This document shows, one piece after another, positions 44,820 through 53,998 of a stretch of DNA of 64,000 bases. Position 1 is the stretch's first letter. The number at the start of each line of letters is the position of its first letter. Made by a program: the position numbers and the translations under genes. This stretch comes from Acidimicrobiaceae bacterium (GTDB taxonomy: Bacteria > Actinomycetota > Acidimicrobiia > Acidimicrobiales > Ilumatobacteraceae), in the NCBI GenBank assembly GCA_016722025.1, contig JADKGZ010000002.1:186001-250000 (forward strand). The letters are read 5' to 3'. The notes beneath the pieces are model-generated. The model was given only the letters and a program-made list of their open reading frames with translations. It made no database searches and was not told where the DNA came from.

Positions 44820-46296
44820 TGGCCACGCTGATCCTGCTCCTCCCCATCGTCCCAGCCGCCGTGGCAGCGATCATTGCCGTTGCCGGTTGGCAGCCCGCAA
44901 CGGCGTGGCTGCCCACCGTCTCGTGCCTCACCGTCACCGGTCTCGGCATCACGCTGGCAGCCCAGGTTCTCGACAACGGGCCCGTCTCCACCGCTGCCGG
45001 CCAGTTCGCGTCGACGCGGTGAGCGCGCTGATGGTCATCCTGATCGGCGCCGTCGGCACGATCGCCAGCACGTACAGCGTCGCGCACTTGCGCACCGAGT
45101 TGATGGCCGGGACCACGACACCGCATCGGGCTCGCCTGTTCGGAGCGCTGATGCAACTGACGATCGCTGCGATGTGCGTGGTCGTCATCTCCGACAACCT
45201 GGGGGTGCTGTGGGTCGCGATCGAGACGACCACCATCGCGACCGTGCTCCTCGTCGGCCACCGCCGTGATCGCACCTCGGTCGAGGCCTCATGGAAGTAT
45301 CTCGTCCTCGGCTCCGTGGGCGTCGCTACCGCGCTGATGGGGACGGTGCTCGTCTACTTCGTCTCCCGCCACAGCGGCGGCGATGCATCGACAGCCCTCA
45401 ACTGGAGCAGCCTCGTCGCCGCGCGCCGAACTCGACCCGGCGCCCTGCGCGCCGGAATGGGCTTCGTGATCGTCGGGTACGGCACCAAAGCCGGGTTGGC
45501 ACCGCTGCACTCCTGGCTCCCCGATGCCTACAGCCAGGCACCCGCTCCCGTCGCCGCGCTGATGGCCGGGGTGCTCTCGACGATGTCGATGTATTCGCTG
45601 CTGCGGTTCAAGGTCATTGCCGACATTGCGCTCGGCCCCAACTACGTGCGCACTCTGCTGCTGGTCGCCGCCCTGTTGTCGCTGCTCACCGCGGCGTCGC
45701 TGATGGTGACCCAACGTGACTACAAACGCCTGCTCGCCTACTCCAGCGTCGAACACATGGGTCTGATCGCGCTCGCTGCAGCGATCGGCTCACCACTCGC
45801 GATGAGCGCAGCCCTGCTGCACATGACCGGCAACGGCCTCGCCAAGTCGGTCGCGTTCAGCACCACCGGCGAGATGCTGTTCGCGACGGGCACCACCCGC
45901 ATCGACGGCATCCGCGGTCTGTTGCACCAGCGGCCGTTCATCGCCGGCACCTTCGGCGTCAGTCTGCTGGCACTGCTCGGTCTGCCACCATTCAGCATCC
46001 TGGCCAGTGAGATCGCGATCATCCGCGCCGGTGTGAACGGCGGGCTCGCCTGGGCGGTCGCGATCGCGTTGGTCGTGATGCTCGTCATCTTCACCGCTGT
46101 GCTGGTCCACACCCTGAACATTCTGGCCGGCAGCGCCGAGGGAACCGTTACCGCGCAACCTCCGACGGAACACGTCACCACGGTCACTGCACGCGTGCCG
46201 CTGGTCGCAGGGCTGGTTGTGGCCGCCGTCATCGGCATCACGATCTGGCCGATCTCGACGCTGCTCCACAAGGCGGCAGAGGTGCTCGCGCGATGA
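44819..46296 (+). CDS. hyfF: HyfF-like antiporter-type membrane subunit, one frameshift
   Basis: A subunit of about 492 residues like HyfF/HycQ (cf. Rv0086). The first frame ends ...STAAGQFASTR at 45022, while the next frame continues RVDAVSALMVILIGAVG. One missing base at about 45007 restores GQFRVDAVSAL, a conserved string. Antiporter motifs follow: GYGTKAGLAPLHSWLPDAYSQAP with the pumping Lys, and LLAYSSVEHMGLI. Very likely intact in the organism. Confidence 0.85.
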
Positions 46297-47817
46297 CCAG
46301 TCCTGCGACCCCGGGCCGTGCCGACTCCATCATCGACGCCGACGTGGCCGACCTGGGGGTCATCTTCAGATACCTCATCTCGACCGGCTATCGCCTTGCG
46401 CTCGTCGCCGCACACCACGACCTCGCAGACGACGAACACGCGGCAGCGTCGATCCGCGTCGTGTACGTGATGGTCGCCGGTCCACCCGACACCCGCGTCG
46501 AGATCCACCTTCGTCTCCCGATCGCCCACCCGGTGCTGCCCAGCGTGTCCGATGTGTCGTTCACCGCGGGCCGCTTCGAACGCGAGATGCAGGACCTGTT
46601 CGGCCTACAACTGTCCGGACATCACCAACCCTCCCGGCTCGTCCTTCACCAGCACTGGCCCGAAGGCTGGCACCCGATGCGCCACGACGCCGGCCCACCG
46701 CCGCCGTTCGACAACGAGACCGAGTCATACCCGTTCCTCACCGTCGAAGGACCCGGCGTCTACGAGATCCCCGTCGGCCCAGTGCACGCCGGCATCATCG
46801 AACCCGGCCAGTCCCGCTTCTCGGGCGTCGGCGAAACCATCCTCAACATGAAGGCCCGCCTGTGGTTCGTCCACAAAGGCATCGAACGGCTCTTCGAAGG
46901 TCGCCACCCGGACGGCGGTGTCGAACTCGCAGAACGAGTCTCCGGTGACAGCGCCGTCGGCCACAACCTCACCTACTGCCTCGCTGTCGAGGATGCAGCC
47001 GCCTGTGCGCCGCCGCCTGAAGCACAAGTGCTCCGGGCGATCCTGCTCGAACTGGAACGCATCTACAACCACGTCACCGACCTCGGAGCGATGGGGAACG
47101 ATGTCGGTTTCGGTATCGCCCACGCGCACACCGGGCGCATCCGCGAGCAGGTGCTGCGGCTCAATGCCCGTATCACCGGTCACCGCTTCCTGCGTGGCGG
47201 CGTCTTCCCCGGCGGGTCGCGCGTCGACTGGCTGCCCGACCCGACGACACTGCACCAGATCCGCGACGACGTGCACCAGATCGTCGACATCATGATGGTC
47301 AACACCACGGTCGTCGATCGCTTCACCGGCACCGCCGTCCTCGCCCACGATGACGCTGCACAGATCGGAACGCTCGGCTACGTGGCACGCCTCAGGGCTC
47401 GATATCGACGCCCGTCGCGACCACCCCTTCGCCGATGTCCACGAGCACCTGACAGTCCCCGTCCTGCTCGATGGCGACGTGATGAGCCGGTTCAAGGTCC
47501 GCGTTGCCGAGATCGACTGCTCCGTCGATCTCATCGTTGCGCTGCTGGAACAGGTGCTGCCGGGTGACTATCGCAGCCCGTTCAACCCGCTCGACGGCCC
47601 TCGCCACGGTGTCGGACTCGTCGAGGGATGGCGAGGCACCATCGCCCACCGCGTCGAAATCGACACGAGTGGCAACTTGTCGCGCGTCAAGATCGTCGAT
47701 CCGTCGTTCTTCAACTGGCCCGCACTCCCGGTCGCGCTCGCCGGTGACACGATCGTGCCCGACTTCCCGCTCGCCAACAAGAGCTTCAACCTCTCCTACG
47801 CAGGCAACGACCTGTGA
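46293..47817 (+). CDS. hyfG: HyfG-like large subunit lacking Ni ligands (NuoC-NuoD fusion), one frameshift
   Basis: About 508 residues. The N-terminal NuoC-like part (FEREMQDLFGLQLSGH) is fused to a NuoD/hydrogenase-large-subunit part (cf. Rv0087/HycE). Where NiFe enzymes have RxCGxCxxxH the text is ERVSGDSAVGHNLTY, and where they have DPCxxC it is VDPSFFNWP, so all four Cys ligands are gone. The frame changes near 47388-47391, where one missing base would join GYVAR to ASGLDIDARRDHPFADV. It cannot bind a NiFe site; this defines an Ehr-type complex. Confidence 0.88.
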
Positions 47818-48317
47818 AGCACTCCCGCACCCAGGCCACCGGTGCCGCCGACGAACCGGCGAACGTGCATCCCCTTGGGCTCCTCTTGGTCGTCGCGGTC
47901 TGGCTCGTGCTGTACCTCCCGCTCACCTGGTCGGCCCAACAGGGAAGCTGGTCGGCGCTGCGCAGCCAACCATTCGCCACGTACCGGGCCCTGCTCCTCG
48001 GCGCGTCGATCGCACTGTGGGCCGCACCCGCATGCGCGCTCGTGGCCACCCCACGGATCGCCCGCCGCAGCGTCGCTGACGGTCGCCCTCGCCTCGTGCT
48101 CGCATACCTGCAGACGATCACCATCATCCTCGTGGTCGTCATCGAAACAATCATTGCCGGACTGCTCTTCACGGATGGTTCCACAGTCGACCTCACCAGC
48201 GAGCGATGGCTCACGCTTTCACTCATCGTGGCAAGCGCTGCGATCTGCGGTGGAGTCGAGCACCTGGGCCGCATCGCACGCAACTCACCACGAGGCGCAG
48301 TGCGGGCCGGCGACTGA
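47814..48317 (+). CDS. Membrane protein at the end of the Ehr operon
   Basis: A 167-residue protein with four spans and a Pro/His-rich N-terminus. GTGA overlap with hyfG suggests coexpression. No family recognised; it may anchor or regulate the complex. Confidence 0.6.
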   Translation: MKHSRTQATGAADEPANVHPLGLLLVVAVWLVLYLPLTWSAQQGSWSALRSQPFATYRALLLGASIALWAAPACALVATPRIARRSVADGRPRLVLAYLQTITIILVVVIETIIAGLLFTDGSTVDLTSERWLTLSLIVASAAICGGVEHLGRIARNSPRGAVRAGD

Positions 48318-48318
48318 C

Positions 48319-48495
48319 CTGAAGTGGGCTCGCCGATGCGGGCTCGTCGCCGGGATCGCGGCGCTCTTCGCAGCCCCCTTGTCGTACGTCAACAGAACCA
48401 CCACGCCCACAGCCGGCGCCACTGCGCTGTTCGCTGCCGCCAGCGTCGCGTGGTTCGTTACCACCCACATGTCGTCGATACACCCGCACCAATAA
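48319..48495 (+). CDS. Possible two-span mini-protein
   Basis: The frame reads KWARRCGLVAGIAALFAAPL, then ATALFAAASVAWFV, with two hydrophobic segments. The only start near the upstream stop is CTG, so translation is doubtful. Included because it continues the operon without a gap. Confidence 0.3.
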   Translation: MKWARRCGLVAGIAALFAAPLSYVNRTTTPTAGATALFAAASVAWFVTTHMSSIHPHQ

Positions 48496-48518
48496 CCCAT
48501 CAACGACCAGGAACAACG

Positions 48519-48760
48519 ATGCCAACCCCCACCCCCGCACCCGTCACCATCGCACCGGCGGACGGCACCCTCGGCGTGCTGATCGTCGGCCTCGGCGCCG
48601 TCGCCACCACCTTGATCGCAGGCGTCGAACTCGCCAAGCGCGACATGGCGGCACCCGTCGGCTCGCTGACGCAGATGGCAACCATCCGACTCGGCAAACG
48701 TACCGACCACCGGGCCCCGCTGATCAAGGACTTCGTACCGCTCGCACCGTTGGACGAGGC
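48519..48760 (+). pseudogene. Inositol-3-phosphate synthase, N-terminal fragment
   Basis: From ATG 48519 the text reads LGVLIVGLGAVATTLIAGVE, PVGSLTQMATIRLGKRT and PLIKDFVPLAPLD, the NAD-binding start of Ino1. After about 80 codons the similarity stops at an unrelated dehydrogenase tail. The full enzyme is over 400 residues, so it is a dead fragment. Confidence 0.7.
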
Positions 48761-48931
48761 AACCCTGGAGCCGACCACGTGGCCGCCCGAATCCGCAGCG
48801 CCACCCTGGGCGCCGCACGCGACGGCATCCGCACCATGGACCTCGGCGGCGAAGCGTCAACAACCGACGTCATCGACGAAGTCCTCACCCGACTGCACCA
48901 GCCAACAACTGACCACCCCACCTCAAACTGA
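48761..48931 (+). pseudogene. Isocitrate/isopropylmalate dehydrogenase, C-terminal fragment
   Basis: The frame reads GAARDGIRTMDLGGEASTTD, then VIDEVLTRL and a stop. This is the typical end of the isocitrate/isopropylmalate dehydrogenase family (DGxRTxDLGGxAxTT). It is joined directly, in another frame, to the Ino1 fragment, which marks a deletion or recombination junction. Confidence 0.6.
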
Positions 48932-49221
48932 CGATCATCGATCTCTCGACGGCACCCGCACCGCCAGCCGCGGCGTCCACAGCGCGATCATCAAGGCCAC
49001 CAAACCGGGCCACGGCTGACCAGCAATCGCGACTCGAGCCGGTCAGCGGATGATCCTCGACGCCGAGACCGCCCACGCCCACCGCCTCACCTGCTCGAGA
49101 CCAACAACCCATACATATCCGTCACTCGGAGTGCAGGCCTCCGTCTCCTCGACTGGTGTCGACGACGCTCGAAAACTGGTCAGTAGCGACGCTTGAAAGG
49201 TGAACACTCGAAGATTGGAGA

Positions 49222-50436
49222 GTGATCACTTTGGAAGATTGGGCGTTGATTCGCAGGCTGGCTGTCGAGGGTGTGCCGAAGAAGCAGATCGCTGAGCGGT
49301 TGGGGATCTCGCGCACGACGGTGGTGAAGGCGGTGGCGTCGTCGGCGCCGCCGAAGTATGAGCGGTCGCCGATCGTGACGTCGTTCTCACCGTTCGAGGC
49401 GCGGGTGCGGGCGTTGTTGGAGGAGCATCCGGAGATGCCGGCAACGGTGCTCGCGGAGCGGGTCGGCTGGTCAGGGTCGATCACGTGGTTCCGTGACAAT
49501 GTGCGCCGGTTGCGGCCAGAGCACCGCCGTCCTGATCCGGCGGATCGGCTGGTGTGGGCGGCGGGTGACGCGGCTCAGTGTGATCTGTGGTTCCCACCGA
49601 AGCGGATCCCGCTCGAGAACGGGGCGACGGCGTTGTTGCCTGTGTTGGTGATCGTGGCGGCGCACTCGCGGTTCACGACGGGGCGGATGCTGCCGACGCG
49701 TCAGACGCCGGATCTGTTGTTGGGGACGTGGTCGCTGTTGCAGGACTTGGGCAGGGTGCCGCGCCGGTTGATCTGGGACAACGAATCGGGGATCGGCCGG
49801 CGGGGCCGTCTCGCTGGGGGTGTGGGCGAGTTCTGCGGGACGTTGGCAACGCACCTGCATCAGCTCAAGCCGTATGACCCTGAGTCGAAAGGGATCGTGG
49901 AGCGTCGCAACGGGTTCTTCGAGACGTCGTTCATGCCGGGTCGCAGTTTCGACTCGCCAGCCGACTTCAACATCCAGTTCGCCGAGTGGCTGCAGCGCGC
50001 CAACAGTCGTGAGGTGCGCACGATCAAGGCCCGCCCGATCGATCTCGTTGACACGGATCGGGCTGCGATGCTGGCGTTGCCGCCAATCCCGTTGCAGCTC
50101 GGGTGGCGCAACCAGATCCGACTCGGACGCGACTACTACGTGCGCGTCGACTCCAGCGACTACTCGGTCGACCCGAACGCGATCGGCCGCCAGGTCGTCG
50201 TCACCGCCGACCTCGAACGTGTTCGTGTCCGTCTCGACGGCCGGATCGTGGCCGACCATCCGCGGGTGTGGGCCCGCCAGATGACCGTCACCGACCCCGC
50301 CCATGTCGAGGTCGCCCGGTCGCTGCGCGAACAGTTCGGTCGACCACGCGCCGCTGGCGACGACCACCTCGGCCGTGATCTCGCCGACTACGACCGGGCG
50401 TTCGGGCTCGACACGATCGACGGGCAGGTCGCCTGA
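49222..50436 (+). CDS. istA: IS21 transposase IstA
   Basis: A 404-residue DDE transposase. The N-terminal HTH is KKQIAERLGISRTTVVKAV. The catalytic core shows Asp in GDAAQCDLWF, Asp in RRLIWDNESG and Glu in GIVERRNGFFE. A C-terminal beta-barrel follows. GTG start inside the element; its stop overlaps the istB ATG (TGATG). Confidence 0.9.
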   Translation: MITLEDWALIRRLAVEGVPKKQIAERLGISRTTVVKAVASSAPPKYERSPIVTSFSPFEARVRALLEEHPEMPATVLAERVGWSGSITWFRDNVRRLRPEHRRPDPADRLVWAAGDAAQCDLWFPPKRIPLENGATALLPVLVIVAAHSRFTTGRMLPTRQTPDLLLGTWSLLQDLGRVPRRLIWDNESGIGRRGRLAGGVGEFCGTLATHLHQLKPYDPESKGIVERRNGFFETSFMPGRSFDSPADFNIQFAEWLQRANSREVRTIKARPIDLVDTDRAAMLALPPIPLQLGWRNQIRLGRDYYVRVDSSDYSVDPNAIGRQVVVTADLERVRVRLDGRIVADHPRVWARQMTVTDPAHVEVARSLREQFGRPRAAGDDHLGRDLADYDRAFGLDTIDGQVA

Positions 50437-51240
50437 TGGCCGCCAAACAACAACCCGCACCGTCGGACGCGATCAAGCAGATCCACTTCCTCGCTGCCGC
50501 GTTGAAGGCCCCACGGATCACCGAAGCCGCCGCACGGCTCGCCGACCAAGCCCGCGACGCCGACTGGACACACGAGGACTACCTCGCCGCCGTGCTCGAA
50601 CGAAGTCTCCGCCCGCAACGCCTCCGGCGCCGCCCAACGCATCCGCTGGGCCGGGTTCCCGGCCCGCAAAACCATCGACGACTTCGACTGGGACCACCAG
50701 TCGGCTGTCCGCCAACAAGTCGCTGCGCTCGCATCCGGGGCGTTCCTCGCCGAGGCCCGCAACGTCGTGCTCCTCGGCCCGCCCGGCACCGGCAAAACCC
50801 ACCTCGCCACAGCGCTCGGCGTGACCGCCGCACACCACGGGCATCGGGTCTTGTTCGCCACCGCCGTCGACTGGGTCGCCCGTCTCCAAGACGCCCACCG
50901 CCTCGGCCGGCTCCCCGCCGAGCTCGCCCGCCTGCGCCGCTACGGACTGATCATCATCGACGAAGTCGGCTACCTGCCCTTCGAGCAAGACGCCGCGAAC
51001 CTGGTGTTCCAGCTGGTGTCGTCGCGCTACGAACACGCCTCGCTGATCCTCACCTCGAACCTGCCGTTCTCGGCCTGGGGTGGTGTGTTCGGCGATCAAG
51101 CCGTCGCCGCCGCAATGATCGACCGCATCGTTCACCACGCCGACGTCCTCACCCTCAAAGGCGCCAGCTACCGGCTCCGCAACCGAGGCATCGACACACT
51201 CCCCAGCATCAGAGCCGGTATCGACCAGCCCGACAACTAA
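50436..51240 (+). CDS. istB: IS21 helper ATPase IstB, one frameshift
   Basis: An AAA+ helper. The start (MAAKQQPAPSDAIKQIHFLA) and the core are in different frames. The core has Walker A LLGPPGTGKTHLAT, Walker B GLIIIDEVGYLP and sensor ILTSNLPFSAWG. One missing base near 50602 restores LEREVSARNASGAAQRIRWAG, conserved in IstB. Either a sequence error or the element is disabled. Confidence 0.85.
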
Positions 51241-51366
51241 CATCCCGAACGAACATCAAACTGTTCACTTTTCGACCGTCACAAACGCGCAGTTTTCGAC
51301 CGTCATCGACAACTGGAACCTGGCGTCGGATTGGAGTCGTCAAGCGGTGGATGGCCTGCCCGCCTT

Positions 51367-51393
51367 GGTTGTGCAATACGTCATTGCACAACC
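51367..51393. repeat. Hairpin repeat copy 1
   Basis: GGTTGTGCAA-N7-TTGCACAACC is a perfect ten-base stem. A near-identical hairpin, also followed by GACCGTGCGTC, lies at 59064-59090. Both precede the att-like repeats by 130-370 bases. Confidence 0.6.
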
Positions 51394-51496
51394 TCCATCG
51401 AGACCGTGCGTCTCCGCGTCATCCAGTCGACAGTGGCTACTTCGTCCTGCTCAGCGAACTGCTCGATGAGTGCACCGCGTCCCCGAAAGTGCCTTA

Positions 51497-51545
51497 TGAA
51501 CATCATGTAGTAGCGCGCAGTAGATGGACAAGTGGATGGACAACT
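51497..51545. repeat. Truncated attachment-like repeat R2
   Basis: The segment from GAACATCATG to the tandem GTAGATGGAC/GTGGATGGAC pair (51520-51541) matches the outer part of R1 and R3, but the tRNA half and inner arm are missing. The bases from 51312 to 51664 hold no gene apart from this repeat and the hairpin. Confidence 0.6.
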
Positions 51546-51664
51546 TTGCGCGTCCGACCGGGGCCGACCAGGGCTTCGCTGAGGAGCTCGCACGGGCCGT
51601 GACCGTGGGACTGGTAAACCGCAGCTCTCCCCGAGAACTTCAGCGACCGCGCGAGCGCTACATA

Positions 51665-52210
51665 TCAATCTGCGCCGCGCTGGAGGTGGTGGGCCAAGGC
51701 GCGGTACCAGACGAGCTTGCGTTCGAATCCAGGATAGGCCCGATTGCGGCCGCTCGGATTGGGCAGCACGTAGACCTCGGCCTCGTGCACGCTCTCAGGC
51801 TTGAGGCCCGGGCCGCGCAAGGTGCCTGACGGGACGAAGACGGGATACAGCGTCAGTCCGAGCAGCGCGACGACCTGCGGCTCGTGACGTTTGACGAGGC
51901 CGCGCACGCGTGCCGCTCCGGCGCGGCGCTCCGCCACGGTCAGTTCGGCGGCGGCCGGTGTGGCGCGCTGTACGGTCGAGACGAGACCGATCCCGTGGTC
52001 CAGCAACCGGTGTTCCTCGCATGGCTGGAGTTGGACCGGTGTCAGACCGGACTCGTGGAGCAGGCGCCAGAACGGGTTGCTCGGCGACGAGAACGAGTAG
52101 CCGATGCCGGCCGATCGGCTCGACGGGTTGATCGCGACGATCAACAGTCGCAGTCCAGGCGCGATCAGGTCACCAAGCGGAAGTCGCTGCCCGTCGGAGT
52201 CGGCGCTCAT
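51665..52210 (-). CDS. mug: Mug-type mismatch uracil-DNA glycosylase
   Basis: A 181-residue UDG-fold enzyme: LLIVAINPSSRSAGIGYSF is motif 1, with Asn-Pro in place of the UDG Asp, and VLPNPSGRNR is the second signature typical of Mug. It removes uracil or ethenocytosine from G mismatches. It is divergent from cassette B, whose promoter begins 26 bases away. Confidence 0.85.
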   Translation of the reverse strand: MSADSDGQRLPLGDLIAPGLRLLIVAINPSSRSAGIGYSFSSPSNPFWRLLHESGLTPVQLQPCEEHRLLDHGIGLVSTVQRATPAAAELTVAERRAGAARVRGLVKRHEPQVVALLGLTLYPVFVPSGTLRGPGLKPESVHEAEVYVLPNPSGRNRAYPGFERKLVWYRALAHHLQRGAD

Positions 52211-52235
52211 CCGAAGCATCCGGACGTCGCACCAC

Positions 52236-52281
52236 TTGACAAGAGAATGATCGTTCTCATACTATGAGAACATACATTCTC
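52236..52281 (+). promoter_or_regulatory. Promoter and double operator of cassette B
   Basis: TTGACA (52236-52241), 18-base spacer, TACTAT (52260-52265). Boxes GAGAA-N6-TTCTC lie at 52243-52258 and 52266-52281, tightly framing the -10. Same plan as cassette A, with a better -10. Confidence 0.8.
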
Positions 52282-52302
52282 ACAGCCTTTGGAGCAACGT
52301 CC

Positions 52303-52764
52303 ATGGACACCCAGATCCGACCCCCGGTCCCCCCGTTCGACGAGGCGTCGGCGCGGCAGAAGGTGCTCGCGGCTGAGGCCGCGTGGAACACCCGCGATCC
52401 CGAACGCGGCGCCGGCGCCTACACGGTGGACTCGGTGTGGCGGAACCGGTCGGAGTTCATCCGGGGCCGCGACCAGATCGTCGACTTCCTCCGGGCAAAG
52501 TGGGATCGGGAGCTCGACTACGCGTTGCGCAAGGACCTGTGGGCGTTCCACGACAACCGGATCGCGGTGCGGTTCCAGTACGAGTGGCACGACCACGATG
52601 GCAACTGGTTCCGCTCGTACGGCAACGAGAACTGGGAGTTCGACGAGCTCGGCTTCATGCGGCGCCGTGAGGCCAGCATCAACGACGTCGCCATCACCGC
52701 CGACGAGCGACGCATCTTCGGACCGCGCCCCGACGGCGACACGACCGGGCTCCCACTGCAGTGA
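52303..52764 (+). CDS. DUF1348/NTF2-like protein, copy B
   Basis: A 153-residue paralogue of the protein at 19235-19696, with the same PPFDEASARQKVLAAEAAWN and RFQYEWHDHDGNWFRSYGNE blocks. The ATG at 52303 follows GGAG; the frame is open to 52264 but that part is the operator. Function unknown, probably binds or turns over the molecule sensed by the TetR. Confidence 0.85.
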   Translation: MDTQIRPPVPPFDEASARQKVLAAEAAWNTRDPERGAGAYTVDSVWRNRSEFIRGRDQIVDFLRAKWDRELDYALRKDLWAFHDNRIAVRFQYEWHDHDGNWFRSYGNENWEFDELGFMRRREASINDVAITADERRIFGPRPDGDTTGLPLQ

Positions 52765-53345
52765 GCCCGGCCGCGACCATGTCCCCCGACGCGGCGCAGC
52801 GTTCCGTGCTGCGCGCTGCCGACGAGCTCTTCTACGCCCACGGCATCAGTGGGGTGGTGATGAGCGACATCCGCGACGCATCGGGTGTCTCGATGCGACG
52901 GCTGTACGCGATGTACCCGTCCAAGAGCGAACTCGTTGCCGCCTGGCTGACCGACCGCCACGACACGTGGATGGCCTGGTTCGCCGCGAGCGTCGAACGT
53001 CATGTCGCGGGCGGAGCCGACCCGGTGCTCGCCACGTTCGATGCTATCGCCGAGTGGGTCACGACACCCGGCTACCGCGGCTGCGCGTTCATCAACTCCC
53101 TCGCCGAGACCAGTGAGGTCGACGACACGCATCGCACGATCATCGCCGCCCACAAGCGCGACCTCGTCGAGCACCTTGCCCAACTCGCGGCGCGGGGCCA
53201 TTCCAACGCACCGTCGTGGTTCCCCGCCGCCCTCGCCGTCATCGTCGACGGAGCGATCGTGCAGTGCACCATCTTCGCCAGCACCGACCCTCTCGACGCC
53301 GCCCGATCCGCTGTCCACCAACTTCTCGAAACGATCCCGACATGA
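52761..53345 (+). CDS. TetR/AcrR family regulator, copy B
   Basis: A 194-residue paralogue of the protein at 19693-20277; the recognition region DASGVSMRRLYAMYPSKSE is nearly identical, so both copies may bind both operators. GTG start overlapping the upstream stop. Confidence 0.87.
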   Translation: MSPAATMSPDAAQRSVLRAADELFYAHGISGVVMSDIRDASGVSMRRLYAMYPSKSELVAAWLTDRHDTWMAWFAASVERHVAGGADPVLATFDAIAEWVTTPGYRGCAFINSLAETSEVDDTHRTIIAAHKRDLVEHLAQLAARGHSNAPSWFPAALAVIVDGAIVQCTIFASTDPLDAARSAVHQLLETIPT

Positions 53346-53983
53346 CCCTCACCGTCGGCGCCCTGTGGCGCTACCCCGTCAAGACCCTCGCCGGCGAACG
53401 CCTCGACGTCGCCGAGATCACCACCAACGGCATCATCGGCGACCGCATCGTCCACGTCCGCGGGCCGGAGGGCGTGCGCACCTCTCGACGTCACCACGAC
53501 CTCATCGGCCTCCACGCCACACTCGGACCCGACGGCGAACCCCTCGTCGACGGACAGCCGTGGACTTCGCCGGAGGTGCTCGAGCGTGTTCGCGCAGCAG
53601 CCGGACCCGACGCGATGCTCGCCCGCTACGACGGACCCGAGCGCTTCGACGTCCTCCCCCTGCTCGTCGCCACCGACGGCGCTGTGGCCGCGTTCGGCCG
53701 CGATGTTCGCCGGCTCCGGCCGAACATCGTCATCGACGGCGTCGACGGCACCGACGAGTTCGGCTGGCCCGGAGCGGAGCTCCACATCGGCGAGGTCGTC
53801 ATCGCGCTCGACTCGCGACGCGGCCGCTGCCCGATGACCACCGTCGATCCCGACACACTCGAGGTCGACCGAGGCGTGCTGAAGGACATCATCGCCCGCT
53901 TCGACGGCAAGCTCGCCCTCAACGCCGAGGTCCTCGTTCCCGGCACCATCCGAATCGGCGACCCTGTGGATCTCGTGCGCTGA
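53342..53983 (+). CDS. MOSC-domain protein, copy B (intact)
   Basis: A 213-residue protein: an N-terminal beta-barrel (TLTVGALWRYPVKTLAGERL) and a MOSC domain with GRCPMTTVDPD, whose Cys is the likely Mo or sulfur ligand as in mARC. Intact counterpart of the frameshifted gene at 20274-20941. Coupled to the TetR stop by ATGA. Confidence 0.88.
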   Translation: MTLTVGALWRYPVKTLAGERLDVAEITTNGIIGDRIVHVRGPEGVRTSRRHHDLIGLHATLGPDGEPLVDGQPWTSPEVLERVRAAAGPDAMLARYDGPERFDVLPLLVATDGAVAAFGRDVRRLRPNIVIDGVDGTDEFGWPGAELHIGEVVIALDSRRGRCPMTTVDPDTLEVDRGVLKDIIARFDGKLALNAEVLVPGTIRIGDPVDLVR

Positions 53984-53998
53984 GCGAGACAGCCCTCG

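Larger units (their letters stand above)
49157..51311 (+). mobile_element. IS21-family insertion sequence
   Basis: Ends are imperfect inverted repeats of about 50 bases (49157-49206 and 51262-51311), both beginning TGTCGAYGACG and containing two GACG-YGAAAA-type subrepeats, which is the multi-repeat terminus typical of IS21. ACTGG directly flanks both ends (49152-49156 and 51312-51316), a 5-bp target duplication. It carries istA and istB. The young target duplication suggests recent insertion; istB has a frameshift. Confidence 0.92.

Noticed and set aside
40700..47817. Functional NiFe hydrogenase or formate hydrogenlyase
   Set aside because: The large subunit lacks all four nickel-binding cysteines, and no maturation genes are present.
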